Assembly: GCF_030297155.1 (NCBI RefSeq)
Contig: NZ_AP028067.1
Location: 3,348,001 to 3,412,000, forward strand
Reading direction: 5' to 3'
Source of the DNA: Vibrio sp. FE10
Lineage (GTDB): Bacteria; Pseudomonadota; Gammaproteobacteria; Enterobacterales; Vibrionaceae
DNA length: 64,000 nucleotides
Shown: piece by piece, positions 18,224 through 28,779 of the stretch
How the letters are laid out: each line of letters begins with the position of its first letter
Numbering within the stretch: the stretch's first letter is position 1
Translations under genes and position numbers: made by a program
The notes under the pieces: generated by a model
Told to the model about the DNA's origin: nothing
Database searches by the model: none
Seen by the model: only the letters and a program-made list of their open reading frames with translations

Positions 18224-18264
18224 TTGCGCTCACAAATTGAAAGCGTATAATTCTCGGCAATTTG
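18224..18264 (+). promoter_or_regulatory. pyrBI promoter with a UTP-slippage start site
   Basis: TTGCGC (18224-18229) and TATAAT (18246-18251) are 16 bases apart. The start region AATTTG lies at 18259-18264, seven bases after the -10 box. In E. coli pyrBI the same AATTTG at the same spacing allows polymerase to stutter on U when UTP is high, so that most transcripts abort. The match in sequence and spacing suggests this control is kept here. Confidence 0.65.
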
Positions 18265-18280
18265 TCTGAGAGTAGTGAAA

Positions 18281-18415
18281 ATGACGCCAAGCAATGTTGT
18301 GATAAAACATAATGATATTGTGAAAACACATAATAAAATTGTGAAAACACCAAATATTGCTCGCAAGCTAGCATGCTTGCCAGGCCGTCTATTCTGCTTT
18401 TCAGCACTTTTTTAA
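18281..18415 (+). CDS. pyrL: pyrBI leader peptide PyrL
   Basis: A 44-codon leader ORF starts 22 bases after the predicted transcription start and ends with TAA at the base of the attenuator hairpin. Its 3' part ([13 protein letters not shown]) is read from a U-rich tract, as required for UTP sensing. When UTP is low, polymerase pauses there, the leading ribosome catches up and blocks the terminator. The peptide has the same length as E. coli PyrL but little sequence in common. A GAGAG sequence lies before the ATG. Its importance is in being translated, not in its product. Confidence 0.7.
   Translation: MTPSNVVIKHNDIVKTHNKIVKTPNIARKLACLPGRLFCFSALF
18363..18380 (+). promoter_or_regulatory. Probable RNA-polymerase pause hairpin in the pyrBI leader
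   Basis: A perfect 6-bp stem GCAAGC/GCTTGC with a 6-base loop lies just before the pyrimidine-rich tract, where a UTP-sensitive pause would be placed. Confidence 0.5.
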
Positions 18416-18441
18416 AGCCTCCCATTATGGGGGGCTTTTTT
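18414..18441 (+). terminator. pyrBI attenuator
   Basis: A 10-bp stem AAAGCCTCCC/GGGGGGCTTT (one T-G pair), a 5-base loop and a T-run lie between the leader stop codon and pyrB. It is a strong intrinsic terminator in the 5' leader, the hallmark of pyrBI attenuation. Confidence 0.85.
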
Positions 18442-18473
18442 ATGGCCAATACATTATTGTGGGGAAGAAGATC

Positions 18474-19403
18474 ATGGCGAATTCGCTCTATCAAAAGCAC
18501 ATCATCTCAATTCCAGAGCTTTCTCGTGAAGAGCTAGAATTAATTGTTCAAACGGCAGGTCAACTCAAAGCTGAACCAAACCCAGAACTCATCAAGAACA
18601 AAGTTGTTGCAAGCTGCTTCTTCGAACCTTCAACACGAACTCGTCTCTCTTTTGAAACGGCTATTCAACGCATCGGTGGTGATGTGATTGGTTTCGACAG
18701 CGGTGGTAACACGTCACTGGCGAAGAAAGGCGAAACACTAGCGGATTCAGTACAGGTTATCTCTTCATACGTTGATGCTTACGTAATGCGCCACCCTCAA
18801 GAAGGCGCAGCGCGTCTGGCTTCTGAGTTCTCTAACGGTGTACCCGTGATTAACGCGGGCGACGGTGCAAACCAACATCCAACACAAACGCTATTGGACC
18901 TGTTCTCTATTGCCGAAACTCAAGGTCGTTTAGATAACCTTAACGTTGCATTCGTTGGTGACCTTAAGTACGGCCGTACAGTTCACTCGTTGACTCAAGC
19001 ACTAGCGAAGTTCGACAACATCTGTTTCTACTTCGTTGCTCCAGAAGCGCTGGCGATGCCTGACTATATTTGTGAAGAGCTGGATGAAGCGGGTATCAAG
19101 TACCAACTACTGACAGACATGGAAGATGTGATTCCTGAGTTGGATGTTCTGTACATGACTCGAGTTCAGAAAGAACGTTTTGATGAATCGGAATACGCGC
19201 ACATTAAATCAGCGTACATCCTGACTGCTCCTATGCTGGAAAATGCACGTGATAACCTAAAGGTTCTACATCCTCTGCCTCGCGTTGACGAAATTACAAT
19301 TGATGTCGATAAAACGCCTTACGCTTACTACTTCCAGCAAGCAGAGAACGGTGTTTACGCGCGTGAAGCATTGCTAGCCCTTGTTCTTAACGAAACGCTG
19401 TAG
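18474..19403 (+). CDS. pyrB: Aspartate carbamoyltransferase catalytic subunit
   Basis: A 309-residue catalytic chain that joins aspartate and carbamoyl phosphate, the committed step of pyrimidine synthesis. STRTRLSFE is at about residue 52, [12 protein letters not shown] at about 130 and [10 protein letters not shown] near 265. The start is the ATG at 18474 with GGGGAAGAAG before it. A GTG five codons earlier is less likely. It is followed 12 bases later by pyrI, so the enterobacterial-type c6r6 holoenzyme is expected. Its expression should be set by UTP through the leader described above. Confidence 0.97.
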   Translation: MANSLYQKHIISIPELSREELELIVQTAGQLKAEPNPELIKNKVVASCFFEPSTRTRLSFETAIQRIGGDVIGFDSGGNTSLAKKGETLADSVQVISSYVDAYVMRHPQEGAARLASEFSNGVPVINAGDGANQHPTQTLLDLFSIAETQGRLDNLNVAFVGDLKYGRTVHSLTQALAKFDNICFYFVAPEALAMPDYICEELDEAGIKYQLLTDMEDVIPELDVLYMTRVQKERFDESEYAHIKSAYILTAPMLENARDNLKVLHPLPRVDEITIDVDKTPYAYYFQQAENGVYAREALLALVLNETL

Positions 19404-19415
19404 AGGAGAGATATC

Positions 19416-19877
19416 ATGTCTAAAGAGACTCAATTAAAAGTTGAAGCAATCAAAAACGGAACGGTTATCGACCACATCCCAGCCAACATCGGGATCAAGG
19501 TACTCAAACTGTTCGACATGCATAACTCTAATCAGCGAGTGACAATTGGCCTAAACCTACCGTCTTCTGCACTAGGTGGAAAAGACCTACTCAAGATTGA
19601 GAATGTATTTGTCACCGAAGAACAAGCAAGCAAGCTGGCTCTTTATGCTCCTCATGCAACGGTAAACCAAATCGAAGATTACGAAGTGGTTAAGAAGCTA
19701 GCATTGGAACTTCCTGAGCAAATCAACGATGTGTTTGAGTGTCCAAACACCAACTGTATTACTCACAACGAGCCGGTTGAAAGCAGCTTTAAGATCTTTG
19801 AAAAGAAAGAAGATATTCGATTGAAGTGTAAGTACTGCGAAAAAGTATTCTCTCGTGAGATCGTGACAGAAAGATAA
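19416..19877 (+). CDS. pyrI: Aspartate carbamoyltransferase regulatory subunit
   Basis: A 153-residue regulatory chain that binds CTP and ATP and conveys the effect to PyrB. The four zinc cysteines are at 109, 114, 138 and 141, the same numbering as in E. coli. The N-terminal allosteric domain has GTVIDHIPA and KVLKLF. It directly follows pyrB with an AGGAGAG ribosome site, forming the pyrBI operon. A terminator lies 40 bases after the stop. Confidence 0.97.
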   Translation: MSKETQLKVEAIKNGTVIDHIPANIGIKVLKLFDMHNSNQRVTIGLNLPSSALGGKDLLKIENVFVTEEQASKLALYAPHATVNQIEDYEVVKKLALELPEQINDVFECPNTNCITHNEPVESSFKIFEKKEDIRLKCKYCEKVFSREIVTER

Positions 19878-19915
19878 CGTCATACGGCAACGCCGATCGA
19901 ACGCAAAAACTATTC

Positions 19916-19941
19916 AATACCTCGCCTGTGCGGGGTATTTT
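19916..19941 (+). terminator. Terminator after pyrBI
   Basis: A 10-bp stem AATACCTCGC/GCGGGGTATT (one T-G pair) with a CTGT loop, followed by TTG and a mixed T-rich stretch. Confidence 0.65.
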
Positions 19942-20012
19942 GCTCTTTACCTATCCTAAGTTTGAAGGCACACTGAAAATCGCTTTTTATCTAATAACTG
20001 ACGGAATAACCA

Positions 20013-20402
20013 ATGACTAAAGTACTTCACACAGAATCTGCTCCAGCTGCAATCGGCCCATACGTACAAGGTGTTGACCTTGGCAACATGGTTCTGACTT
20101 CTGGTCAAATCCCAGTAAACCCAGCAACTGGTGAAGTATCTGCTGATATCGCAGAGCAAGCTCGCCAATCTCTAGACAACGTTCAAGCGGTTGTTGAAGC
20201 TTCTGGCCTGACTGTAAAAGACATCGTAAAACTAACGGTATTCGTTAAAGACCTAAACGACTTCGGCACAGTAAACGAAGTTTACGGTAAATTCTTTGAT
20301 GAGCACGGCGTTGCAAACTACCCTGCACGTTCATGTGTTGAAGTAGCACGTCTGCCAAAAGATGTAGGTATCGAAATCGAAGCTATTGCGGTTCGTAAAT
20401 AG
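20013..20402 (+). CDS. ridA: Enamine/imine deaminase RidA
   Basis: A 129-residue YjgF/RidA protein that clears reactive enamines and imines made by PLP enzymes such as threonine dehydratase. Family motifs are AIGPYVQG, TSGQIPVNPATGE, VKLTVFVKD and the active-site PARSCVEVARLPKD with the conserved Arg. It lies after pyrBI, as in E. coli, but a terminator between them suggests its own promoter. It ends at a strong terminator. Confidence 0.95.
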   Translation: MTKVLHTESAPAAIGPYVQGVDLGNMVLTSGQIPVNPATGEVSADIAEQARQSLDNVQAVVEASGLTVKDIVKLTVFVKDLNDFGTVNEVYGKFFDEHGVANYPARSCVEVARLPKDVGIEIEAIAVRK

Positions 20403-20470
20403 GTTTTAACCTCTAGGTTAAACACCTTCTAATAAACGACTTAGCGTAATGCTGAGTGTTTATCAGAAAC

Positions 20471-20501
20471 AAAAAAGGTTGCCCAATTGGCAACCTTTTT
20501 T
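20471..20501 (+). terminator. Terminator after ridA
   Basis: A perfect 13-bp stem AAAAAAGGTTGCC/GGCAACCTTTTTT with a 5-base loop. It can also serve the convergent plsC. Confidence 0.88.
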
Positions 20502-20526
20502 ATTGTCTGTTGTTTTGCTTAGATAA

Positions 20527-21252
20527 TTACTTCTTATTAAGCTCAACCACTTCTTTGTCTAACTCTTCAAGTTTGGCGGCCATTTGCTCACGGGCTAGGT
20601 TAGCGAGTTGGCGAACATTAGACTTATCGTAGTCTTCAGTGCTGATTGGTGGCAACATTTCAACAATCACATGACCATTGTTCCAACGGTTCAGCTTCAC
20701 GCCACCAGTTGAGCTACACACGATAGGAATAATAGGTAAACCAGCACCAATAGCAGCATGGAAAGCACCCGTCTTAAATGGCAACAAGCCACGGCCACGA
20801 GAACGAGTGCCTTCAGGGAACATCCATACTGAAACATCACTCTCTTTAAGGCTAGTAACCACTTGATCGATCGTACCTACCGCTTTGCTGCGGTTAGCTC
20901 GGTCGATTAGGATATTACCCGTCAGCCAGTACAACTGACCAAAAAGAGGCATCCACGCTAGGCTCTTCTTACCAACAGTAACAACCTTAGGTGTTACCGC
21001 TGATGAAATCGTGAATAGATCCCAGCTATTTTGGTGGTTCGCAACATAAACGTGTTGGCCACGAGAGTAAGCATCTTCCGGGATACGAAGTTCTAGTTTC
21101 ATGCCGAAGATCTTCGACATACGACCGAAATAGCGGCCAAAGGTAAATACGTGCTTCGGATTACGCGGACTAAGTAGACAGTAACCACAACCAAATACAA
21201 ACATAAGAATCGCAAATATCGCCAATGCGAAAATACGTAATATTGCTATCAT
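20527..21252 (-). CDS. plsC: 1-acyl-sn-glycerol-3-phosphate acyltransferase
   Basis: A 241-residue membrane-bound acyltransferase that makes phosphatidic acid from lysophosphatidic acid. The catalytic HxxxxD motif appears as NHQNSWD at about residue 75. The glycerol-phosphate motif is FPEGTRSRGRG at about 145. GKKSLAWMPLFGQLYW and LLPFKTGAFHAA are also conserved. One N-terminal hydrophobic segment anchors it. The start is placed at the ATG at 21252, which has GAGGAAC before it and matches the E. coli N-terminus. A start seven codons earlier is possible. It is monocistronic, downstream of the murA terminator. Confidence 0.95.
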   Translation of the reverse strand: MIAILRIFALAIFAILMFVFGCGYCLLSPRNPKHVFTFGRYFGRMSKIFGMKLELRIPEDAYSRGQHVYVANHQNSWDLFTISSAVTPKVVTVGKKSLAWMPLFGQLYWLTGNILIDRANRSKAVGTIDQVVTSLKESDVSVWMFPEGTRSRGRGLLPFKTGAFHAAIGAGLPIIPIVCSSTGGVKLNRWNNGHVIVEMLPPISTEDYDKSNVRQLANLAREQMAAKLEELDKEVVELNKK

Positions 21253-21335
21253 TTTGTTCCTCACCAACCGCAAAGCTCATTTATCGACTCACACTAAGGT
21301 GTACAACAGAGTCACTAGCGGTAAATACAACTATA

Positions 21336-21364
21336 AAAAAGCCGAAACCAAGGTTCCGACTTTT
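21336..21364 (-). terminator. Terminator after murA
   Basis: A 12-bp stem AAAGTCGGAACC/GGTTTCGGCTTT (two G-U pairs) with a TT loop and a T-run on the minus strand. It closes the mla-murA operon. Confidence 0.8.
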
Positions 21365-21404
21365 GTGTTTTTATCTTACTGATTCATGAACTCACTAACC
21401 TAAG

Positions 21405-22933
<1,529 letters not shown>

Positions 22934-22946
22934 AAATAGCTCCTGC

Positions 22947-23255
22947 CTAATTTTTTATGTGTTCTGCCATCATTGGCTGGATATTGCTCAATTGGAACAA
23001 CGTTCGTAATTGTTCTGGCACGAAACTGAGCATTATATGACAGTTTTGATTTTTTGCATGCTCTAATAAGTGAATTAGCATCACCATTCCTGCTGAATCG
23101 ACTCGATTTATATGGCTAAGGTCAATTTCAACGTCTGATTCCGTCGTTTGCCACTTTTCCAATATACGCCAGATTGCAGGAACACTGTCTCGGTCGATAT
23201 CACCGAGCAGCTGATACTCTTTAGAGCTTAGTGCTTGCCATTGAGAATGGCTCAT
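22947..23255 (-). CDS. mlaB: STAS-domain protein MlaB
   Basis: A 102-residue STAS protein that binds MlaF and stabilises the Mla ABC transporter in the cytoplasm. The [20 protein letters not shown] segment holds the conserved Ser of the STAS phosphorylation-like site. Its ATG overlaps the mlaC stop by one base (TAATG), so translation is coupled. Sequence conservation in this subunit is low, and the call rests partly on the operon. Confidence 0.9.
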   Translation of the reverse strand: MSHSQWQALSSKEYQLLGDIDRDSVPAIWRILEKWQTTESDVEIDLSHINRVDSAGMVMLIHLLEHAKNQNCHIMLSFVPEQLRTLFQLSNIQPMMAEHIKN

Positions 23256-23914
23256 TATTTGTTACTCTCGAAACGAATCGGTTGTGCAGCCAGTTTTTCT
23301 AGTTCGTCGGCAACTTGTAAGATGCCTTCTTGACGAATCTTAGTATTCCACTCTGACTGCTTACTTGAAAGCAAGCTAATGCCTTCAGCAACCATATCAA
23401 ATGCTTTCCACTCGCCCGACTTCTTGTCTTTGCGCAGCTTAAATTCAAGTTTGATGTTAGGTCGCGGCGAATCAATGATATCTACCTTGATGCTGGTAAT
23501 ACGGCTATCCGCTTTGATTTTTGGTTCAGGTCCAAATTGAATTGTCTGATCCGAGTACTGAGTCAGTACTTGAGCGTAAGAAGAAACGAGGTATTTACGG
23601 AATGCATCAATAAATACGCGTACGTCTTTTCTGTCCGCGCCTTTCAGGTTAGGCCCTAATAACTTAAGTGCCGCATATTGAGCGTTCACATAAGGCATCA
23701 ATTCTTCTTCTACAATAACCTTCAATAATTCAGGATCATTGTGGATGTTCTCTTGTTCGTTCTTCAAACGTTCAAAAGACACTTCGGCAACTTGAGTCAT
23801 CATCTGATAAGGCTGAGTGCGATCAATCGATTCTTCAGCAAGAACTTGAGTCGACATCAGCAAAGCAACCGCTGTTATAAACCATTTTTTCAATAGGCTA
23901 TTCGTCTTTAACAT
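23255..23914 (-). CDS. mlaC: Phospholipid-binding periplasmic protein MlaC
   Basis: A 219-residue soluble shuttle that carries phospholipids between the MlaA outer-membrane complex and MlaFEDB. A signal peptide of about 26 residues ends at STQVLA. The mature part contains RKYLVSSYAQVLTQYSDQ and the AFDMVAEGISLL motif of the NTF2-like fold. The start is placed at the ATG at 23914, which has AAGGAGTAG before it and begins the signal sequence; the longer frame upstream overlaps mlaD. Confidence 0.95.
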   Translation of the reverse strand: MLKTNSLLKKWFITAVALLMSTQVLAEESIDRTQPYQMMTQVAEVSFERLKNEQENIHNDPELLKVIVEEELMPYVNAQYAALKLLGPNLKGADRKDVRVFIDAFRKYLVSSYAQVLTQYSDQTIQFGPEPKIKADSRITSIKVDIIDSPRPNIKLEFKLRKDKKSGEWKAFDMVAEGISLLSSKQSEWNTKIRQEGILQVADELEKLAAQPIRFESNK

Positions 23915-23918
23915 GAGA

Positions 23919-24410
23919 CTACTCCTTAGCTTCATTATCATCAGAACCGCCAACGCTATACAGCACCTGGCCAATCAAATCTTCGAGCACTAATGCTGAT
24001 TTGGTGTCTTCAATCGAGTCACCATCTACCAACATCTCTTCATCTTCAAAAATGAAGCCAGGAACAAGACTGATGTATTGCTCACCAATTAAACCAGACG
24101 TTAAGATTTGAGCACTAGAGGTATCAGGAAATTGTGAGTACTTCGCATCAATAGACAGTTCAACCACAGGGAGATAGCTTTCAGTATCAAGCTGAATGCT
24201 CTGAACTCGGCCAACAACCACGCCACCCACCTTTACCGGAGAGCGAACTTTCAGGCTGCCAATGTTGTCAAAGGTCGCTTTTAAGTTGTAAGTATGGTTT
24301 GAACCTAGACCTTTTACGTCAGCGACTTGAAAGATCATGATTAAGATTGCGCAAATTCCGGCAATAACAAAGGTGCCGACCCATAATTCTAATTTTCGAG
24401 TTTGTTGCAT
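23919..24410 (-). CDS. mlaD: MCE-domain protein MlaD
   Basis: A 163-residue inner-membrane protein with one N-terminal span (residues 8-28) and one periplasmic MCE domain. Six copies form a ring over MlaE with a hydrophobic lipid channel. Typical features are FDNIGSLKVRSPVKVGGVVVGRV and LTSGLIGEQYISLVPG. It lies between mlaE and mlaC with 2 to 4 base gaps. Confidence 0.96.
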   Translation of the reverse strand: MQQTRKLELWVGTFVIAGICAILIMIFQVADVKGLGSNHTYNLKATFDNIGSLKVRSPVKVGGVVVGRVQSIQLDTESYLPVVELSIDAKYSQFPDTSSAQILTSGLIGEQYISLVPGFIFEDEEMLVDGDSIEDTKSALVLEDLIGQVLYSVGGSDDNEAKE

Positions 24411-24412
24411 GA

Positions 24413-25192
24413 TTAATTCCCAAACATCAATGCGGTAAGAACAAAATCTAGCCCTAATACCGCTAGAGAAGAGTGCACTACTGTGCGTGTGGTTGCCTGA
24501 CTAATACCTTCAGAGGTCGGTACCGCATCATAACCATTGAAAAGCGCGATCCACGTTACGGTGATAGCGAAGACCATACATTTGATCATGCTGTTGCCAA
24601 TATCTCGGCCCAGCTCAACAGAAGACTGCATCGCAGACCAGAAACTACCGTGGTCGATGCCTTTCCAATCAACACCCACGAGTTGGCCGCCCCAGATACC
24701 TACCGCCATAAAGATCATAGCAAGCAAAGGCATTGAGATAAGCCCGGCCCAAAGTCGTGGTGCAATAATGCGTTTAAGAGGATCGACCGCCATCATTTCA
24801 AGGCTAGAGATCTGCTCCGTCGCCTTCATTAAGCCAATTTCCGCAGTCAATGCTGAACCAGCACGTCCGGCAAATAAAAGCGCTGTGACCACAGGGCCGA
24901 GTTCACGAAGCAACGACAACGCGACCATTTGACCAAGATTACCCTCAGCGCCGTAATCAATTAATACGACATAACCTTGTAGGCTGAGTACCATGCCGAT
25001 GAATAGACCCGAAACTAAAATAATAGCCAATGACTGAACGCCAACGCTATAAAGTTGTTTAACTAATAAAGGGAAGTTTTTTAGTTTCGGGATGCCAAAC
25101 AAAGCGCCAAATAACATCAGGCTTGCTCGACCAAATGACTCACAGATCGCAAGTGTTCGTTTGCCGACACCCGCAATAGTTTTCGCAATCAT
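24413..25192 (-). CDS. mlaE: Phospholipid ABC transporter permease MlaE
   Basis: A 259-residue permease with about five or six spans. Conserved MlaE features are [34 protein letters not shown] (the coupling region with a conserved Glu) and [21 protein letters not shown]. With MlaF, MlaB and MlaD it forms the complex that keeps outer-membrane lipid asymmetry. Confidence 0.97.
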   Translation of the reverse strand: MIAKTIAGVGKRTLAICESFGRASLMLFGALFGIPKLKNFPLLVKQLYSVGVQSLAIILVSGLFIGMVLSLQGYVVLIDYGAEGNLGQMVALSLLRELGPVVTALLFAGRAGSALTAEIGLMKATEQISSLEMMAVDPLKRIIAPRLWAGLISMPLLAMIFMAVGIWGGQLVGVDWKGIDHGSFWSAMQSSVELGRDIGNSMIKCMVFAITVTWIALFNGYDAVPTSEGISQATTRTVVHSSLAVLGLDFVLTALMFGN

Positions 25193-25193
25193 A

Positions 25194-25988
25194 TTAAAAC
25201 AAATCCTTTTCTAGACTCTTTGCCGGGAACCTAAACGGCACTGGGCCATCCGCATCACCCTGCAAGAATTGCTGCACTCTCGGGTCGTCATTGTTGTACA
25301 ACTCTTCAGGAGTTCCCGCAGCAATGATTTTGCTATCGGCCATGAGGTAAACCCAATCCGCAATACTCATCACCTCTGGAACATCGTGAGAAACGACAAT
25401 CGAGGTTAAACCCAAGGCTTGATTGAGGTTACGGATAAGCTCAACCAAAACACCCATAGTGATTGGGTCTTGGCCAACAAACGGTTCATCGTACATGATG
25501 AGCTCTGGATCCAAAGCAATCGCACGAGCCAAAGCCGCTCGCCTTGCCATGCCACCAGACAACTCACTCGGCATCAATTGAGCCGCACCACGCAACCCTA
25601 CCGCTTCAAGTTTAAGCAAAACAACGGTACGAATAAATTTCTCGTTAAGCTCAGTATGCTCACGAAGGGGAAATGCCACGTTATCAAAGACATTGAGATC
25701 CGTAAAAAGTGCACCCGACTGGAAAAGCATGCTCATTTTTTTACGGGCTTGGTATAACTTACGGCGCGACAACGCTGGAATATTATCGCCATCAAACCAC
25801 ACTTCCCCAGCATCTGGAGGCAGTTGACCGCCAATCAAACGAAGTAAGGTGGTTTTACCAATCCCAGACGGTCCCATGATCGCAGTAATTTTGCCTTGAG
25901 GTACCTCTAAGCTAATGTCATCAAAGATAACTCGCTCGCCTCGAGAGAAGCTGAGGTTTTTAACCTTCACAAGCTCAGTATTCAACAT
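25194..25988 (-). CDS. mlaF: Phospholipid ABC transporter ATPase MlaF
   Basis: A 264-residue ATPase. Walker A is GPSGIGKTT at about residue 40, the signature [14 protein letters not shown] at about 140, and Walker B LIMYDEPF at about 165, with [12 protein letters not shown] as the switch region. The start is placed at the ATG at 25988, which gives the usual [13 protein letters not shown] opening. It is the first gene of the mla operon, divergent from yrbG, as in E. coli. Confidence 0.96.
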   Translation of the reverse strand: MLNTELVKVKNLSFSRGERVIFDDISLEVPQGKITAIMGPSGIGKTTLLRLIGGQLPPDAGEVWFDGDNIPALSRRKLYQARKKMSMLFQSGALFTDLNVFDNVAFPLREHTELNEKFIRTVVLLKLEAVGLRGAAQLMPSELSGGMARRAALARAIALDPELIMYDEPFVGQDPITMGVLVELIRNLNQALGLTSIVVSHDVPEVMSIADWVYLMADSKIIAAGTPEELYNNDDPRVQQFLQGDADGPVPFRFPAKSLEKDLF

Positions 25989-26250
25989 GACCTGTTGTTT
26001 CCTTGCTCTAAAAAACATCAATTATGGCTGTAATAATAATGAGTCTACTTTAGAATTAAAAGCACTGTTCGATTAATTACATAAAACAAAAAGACAGGCA
26101 GGGATTTGAAAGCATTGAAAAATTCACCTTTCGAGTGCATTTCTTTATCACTAACCCTGAATTAATTTGTAGAGTGACTTCCCTTTTATCTATCAACAAG
26201 TCAAAATTAGCGGTTAATTCTCCGTTTTTTATTAATTTTTAGGAATCATC

Positions 26251-27216
26251 ATGCTTGAAGCGATTGCGTTTCTCATTATCGGTCTAGGTTTTTTGGTGTG
26301 GAGTGCAGATAAACTGGTTTATGGAGCCGCTGCTCTTGCCCGCAACTTCGGTATTTCACCTTTAGTTATCGGTATGACGATTCTTGCAATGGGATCTTCT
26401 GCGCCAGAAATGATGGTTTCAGCAACAGCTGCTCTCGACGGAAAAACAGATACTGCAGTTGGTAACGTTTTAGGTTCTAACATCGCTAACATCGCTCTGA
26501 TTTTAGGTATTACAGCGCTTATCAAGCCACTATCTATCAGCTCTGGTGTGATTCGCCGTGAACTACCATTGATGATTGGTGTCACTCTACTTGCAGGCGC
26601 TTTGCTGTGGGACAACCATTTAGGGTTCTACGAAGGCGTGTTGTTGTTTGTTCTTTTTGCCGCATTCTTATTCGCAATGCTACAAATCAGCCGCAGTGAG
26701 AAAAAGAACGGCGATGCATTCCTTGAAGAGCAAGAATCTGAAGTTCCTGAAGGCGTAAGCAACCCTAAAGCCGCAATGTGGGTGGTGGTTGGTCTAATTG
26801 TTCTGCCTCTCGCTGCCAATATGTTGGTTGATAACGCGGTTGTTATCGCTAAGTTCTTTGGCATGAGCGACCTTGTAATTGGTTTAACTATCATTGCCGT
26901 TGGCACTAGCCTACCTGAACTTGCAGCGTCTCTTGCAGGTGTAATGAAGGGTGAAGATGATATGGCTGTAGGTAATATCATCGGTTCAAACGTATTCAAC
27001 ATTCTTGCGGTTATGGGTATTCCGGGCATCTTAAACCCATCCATATTGAGTGAATTTGCGATGGGTCGTGATTTCTGGGTAATGCTAGGCGTATCGCTAC
27101 TGCTTGTTGTAATGGCACTCGGTAAATCTCGTAGTGTGAATCGTATTGAAGGTGGCGTATTGATTGTGACGTTTGTGGCGTATCAAAGTTACCTACTAAT
27201 GAACATGTCAGCTTAA
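26251..27216 (+). CDS. yrbG: Calcium/sodium antiporter YrbG
   Basis: A 321-residue exchanger of the CaCA family with two inverted five-span halves. Each half carries an alpha repeat: GMTILAMGSSAPEMMVSATA near residue 43 and GLTIIAVGTSLPELAASLAG near 205, with the ion-binding acidic residues. GNVLGSNIANIALILG and GNIIGSNVFNILAV are the matching second motifs. It opens the kdsD-lpt-rpoN cluster and is probably cotranscribed with kdsD (34-base gap). Confidence 0.94.
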   Translation: MLEAIAFLIIGLGFLVWSADKLVYGAAALARNFGISPLVIGMTILAMGSSAPEMMVSATAALDGKTDTAVGNVLGSNIANIALILGITALIKPLSISSGVIRRELPLMIGVTLLAGALLWDNHLGFYEGVLLFVLFAAFLFAMLQISRSEKKNGDAFLEEQESEVPEGVSNPKAAMWVVVGLIVLPLAANMLVDNAVVIAKFFGMSDLVIGLTIIAVGTSLPELAASLAGVMKGEDDMAVGNIIGSNVFNILAVMGIPGILNPSILSEFAMGRDFWVMLGVSLLLVVMALGKSRSVNRIEGGVLIVTFVAYQSYLLMNMSA

Positions 27217-27250
27217 TTATTGATTTAACTTCCCGTACTTGGAGTATTTG

Positions 27251-28222
27251 ATGTCTCAGTCATTCGATTATCGCAGTGTTGCAAAGCAAGTTTTGGAAAC
27301 CGAAGTTGCAGGTCTTACTCAATTGGACCAATATTTTAATGATGATTTTTGCAAAGCTTGCGACCTTATCCTGAACAACAAAGGAAAAGTGGTTGTGATG
27401 GGCATGGGGAAATCTGGTCACATCGGCAACAAAATAGCAGCAACATTGGCAAGTACAGGTACATCCGCTTTCTTCGTACACCCTGGGGAAGCCGCGCACG
27501 GTGATCTAGGCATGATCGGAGCTGGCGATGTCGTAATAGCGATATCCAACTCGGGTGAATCAGGTGAGATCCTGAGCCTATTCCCAGTATTGAAACGTTT
27601 GAACATCAAGATCATCAGCATGACCGGTAAGCCAGCTTCAAACATGGCGACGTTATCTGATATTCATTTACAAATATCAGTGCCAGAAGAAGCGTGTCCA
27701 TTAGGGCTTGCGCCAACAACCAGCACTACAGCAACCTTGGTGATGGGTGATGCATTAGCCGTCGCACTTTTACAAGCCAGAGGCTTTACTGCGCAAGATT
27801 TTGCTTTGTCTCACCCTGGCGGCGCTTTGGGTCGACAACTATTATTGAAGCTTGAAGATATCATGCACACTGGTGATGCACTTCCTGTCGTTGCACCTAA
27901 CGCCCTAGTCAGAGATGCTCTACTAGAGATATCGCAGAAAGGTCTCGGTATGACCGTGGTTGTTGGCGATGACGGTCAAATGGCGGGTATTTTTACCGAC
28001 GGTGATTTACGTCGTATTCTAGATAAGCGCGTTGATATTCATAGCACGCAGATCGGCGATGTAATGACACAAAACCCAACCGTTGCAGAGCCAAACATGC
28101 TCGCGGTTGAAGGCTTAAATCTGATGCAAGCAAAAAGCATTAATGGTTTGATGTTATGCCATGAAGGCAAGCTCGTCGGTGCCCTAAATATGCATGACTT
28201 ACTCAAAGCAGGAGTAATGTAA
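27251..28222 (+). CDS. kdsD: Arabinose-5-phosphate isomerase KdsD
   Basis: A 323-residue enzyme that turns ribulose 5-phosphate into arabinose 5-phosphate for Kdo synthesis. It has an N-terminal SIS domain (VVMGMGKSGHIGNKIAATL, then FVHPGEAAHGDLGM) and two C-terminal CBS domains (from about residue 205, with IMHTGDALPVV and DVMTQNPTVAEP). The start is the ATG at 27251 with a TTGGAG site. Its stop overlaps the kdsC start by one base. Confidence 0.96.
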   Translation: MSQSFDYRSVAKQVLETEVAGLTQLDQYFNDDFCKACDLILNNKGKVVVMGMGKSGHIGNKIAATLASTGTSAFFVHPGEAAHGDLGMIGAGDVVIAISNSGESGEILSLFPVLKRLNIKIISMTGKPASNMATLSDIHLQISVPEEACPLGLAPTTSTTATLVMGDALAVALLQARGFTAQDFALSHPGGALGRQLLLKLEDIMHTGDALPVVAPNALVRDALLEISQKGLGMTVVVGDDGQMAGIFTDGDLRRILDKRVDIHSTQIGDVMTQNPTVAEPNMLAVEGLNLMQAKSINGLMLCHEGKLVGALNMHDLLKAGVM

Positions 28223-28779
28223 TGACAAACACAGTAGAAACCTTATACGGCACAGCAGACGCAGCCGTATTCGAATTAGCAAAAGATATTAAGCTGCTGA
28301 TTTGCGATGTCGACGGCGTATTCTCAGATGGTCGCATCTACATGGGCAACAACGGCGAAGAACTGAAAACCTTCCACACTCGTGATGGTTACGGCATTAA
28401 ATCACTGATGAACGCAGGCATTGAAATCGCGATCATCACCGGCCGTAAATCTCAAATTGTTGAGAACCGTATGACAGCTCTTGGTATTAAACTTATCTAC
28501 CAAGGTCAAGATGATAAAGTTAAAGCCTACCAAGATATTTGCGATAAGCTTTCTGTAGACCCAATCAATACGGGTTACATCGGTGACGATCTGATCGATT
28601 GGCCAGTGATGGAAAAAGTTGGCTTGAAGGTATGTGTGGCAGATGGTCACCCACTGCTTGCTAGACGAGCGAATTACGTGACAACCATTAAAGGTGGTCA
28701 TGGTGCGGTGCGCGAAGTGTGCGACCTTATCCTACAAGCAAGAAATGAACTCGACATGCATAAAGGTTTAAGCATATGA
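28222..28779 (+). CDS. kdsC: 3-deoxy-D-manno-octulosonate 8-phosphate phosphatase KdsC
   Basis: A 185-residue HAD-family tetrameric phosphatase that yields free Kdo. The catalytic Asp pair is in LLICDVDGVFSDGRIYM at about residue 31. TGRKSQIVENR (motif II) and GYIGDDLIDWPVM (motif IV) follow. It overlaps kdsD and lptC by one and four bases, so the three are coupled in translation. Confidence 0.96.
   Translation: MTNTVETLYGTADAAVFELAKDIKLLICDVDGVFSDGRIYMGNNGEELKTFHTRDGYGIKSLMNAGIEIAIITGRKSQIVENRMTALGIKLIYQGQDDKVKAYQDICDKLSVDPINTGYIGDDLIDWPVMEKVGLKVCVADGHPLLARRANYVTTIKGGHGAVREVCDLILQARNELDMHKGLSI

Noticed and set aside
18373..18530. A second leader ORF starting at ATG 18373 that runs through the attenuator into pyrB in another frame.
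   Set aside because: It lacks a ribosome site and its ATG lies inside the pause hairpin. The ORF at 18281-18415 has a better site and ends exactly at the terminator.
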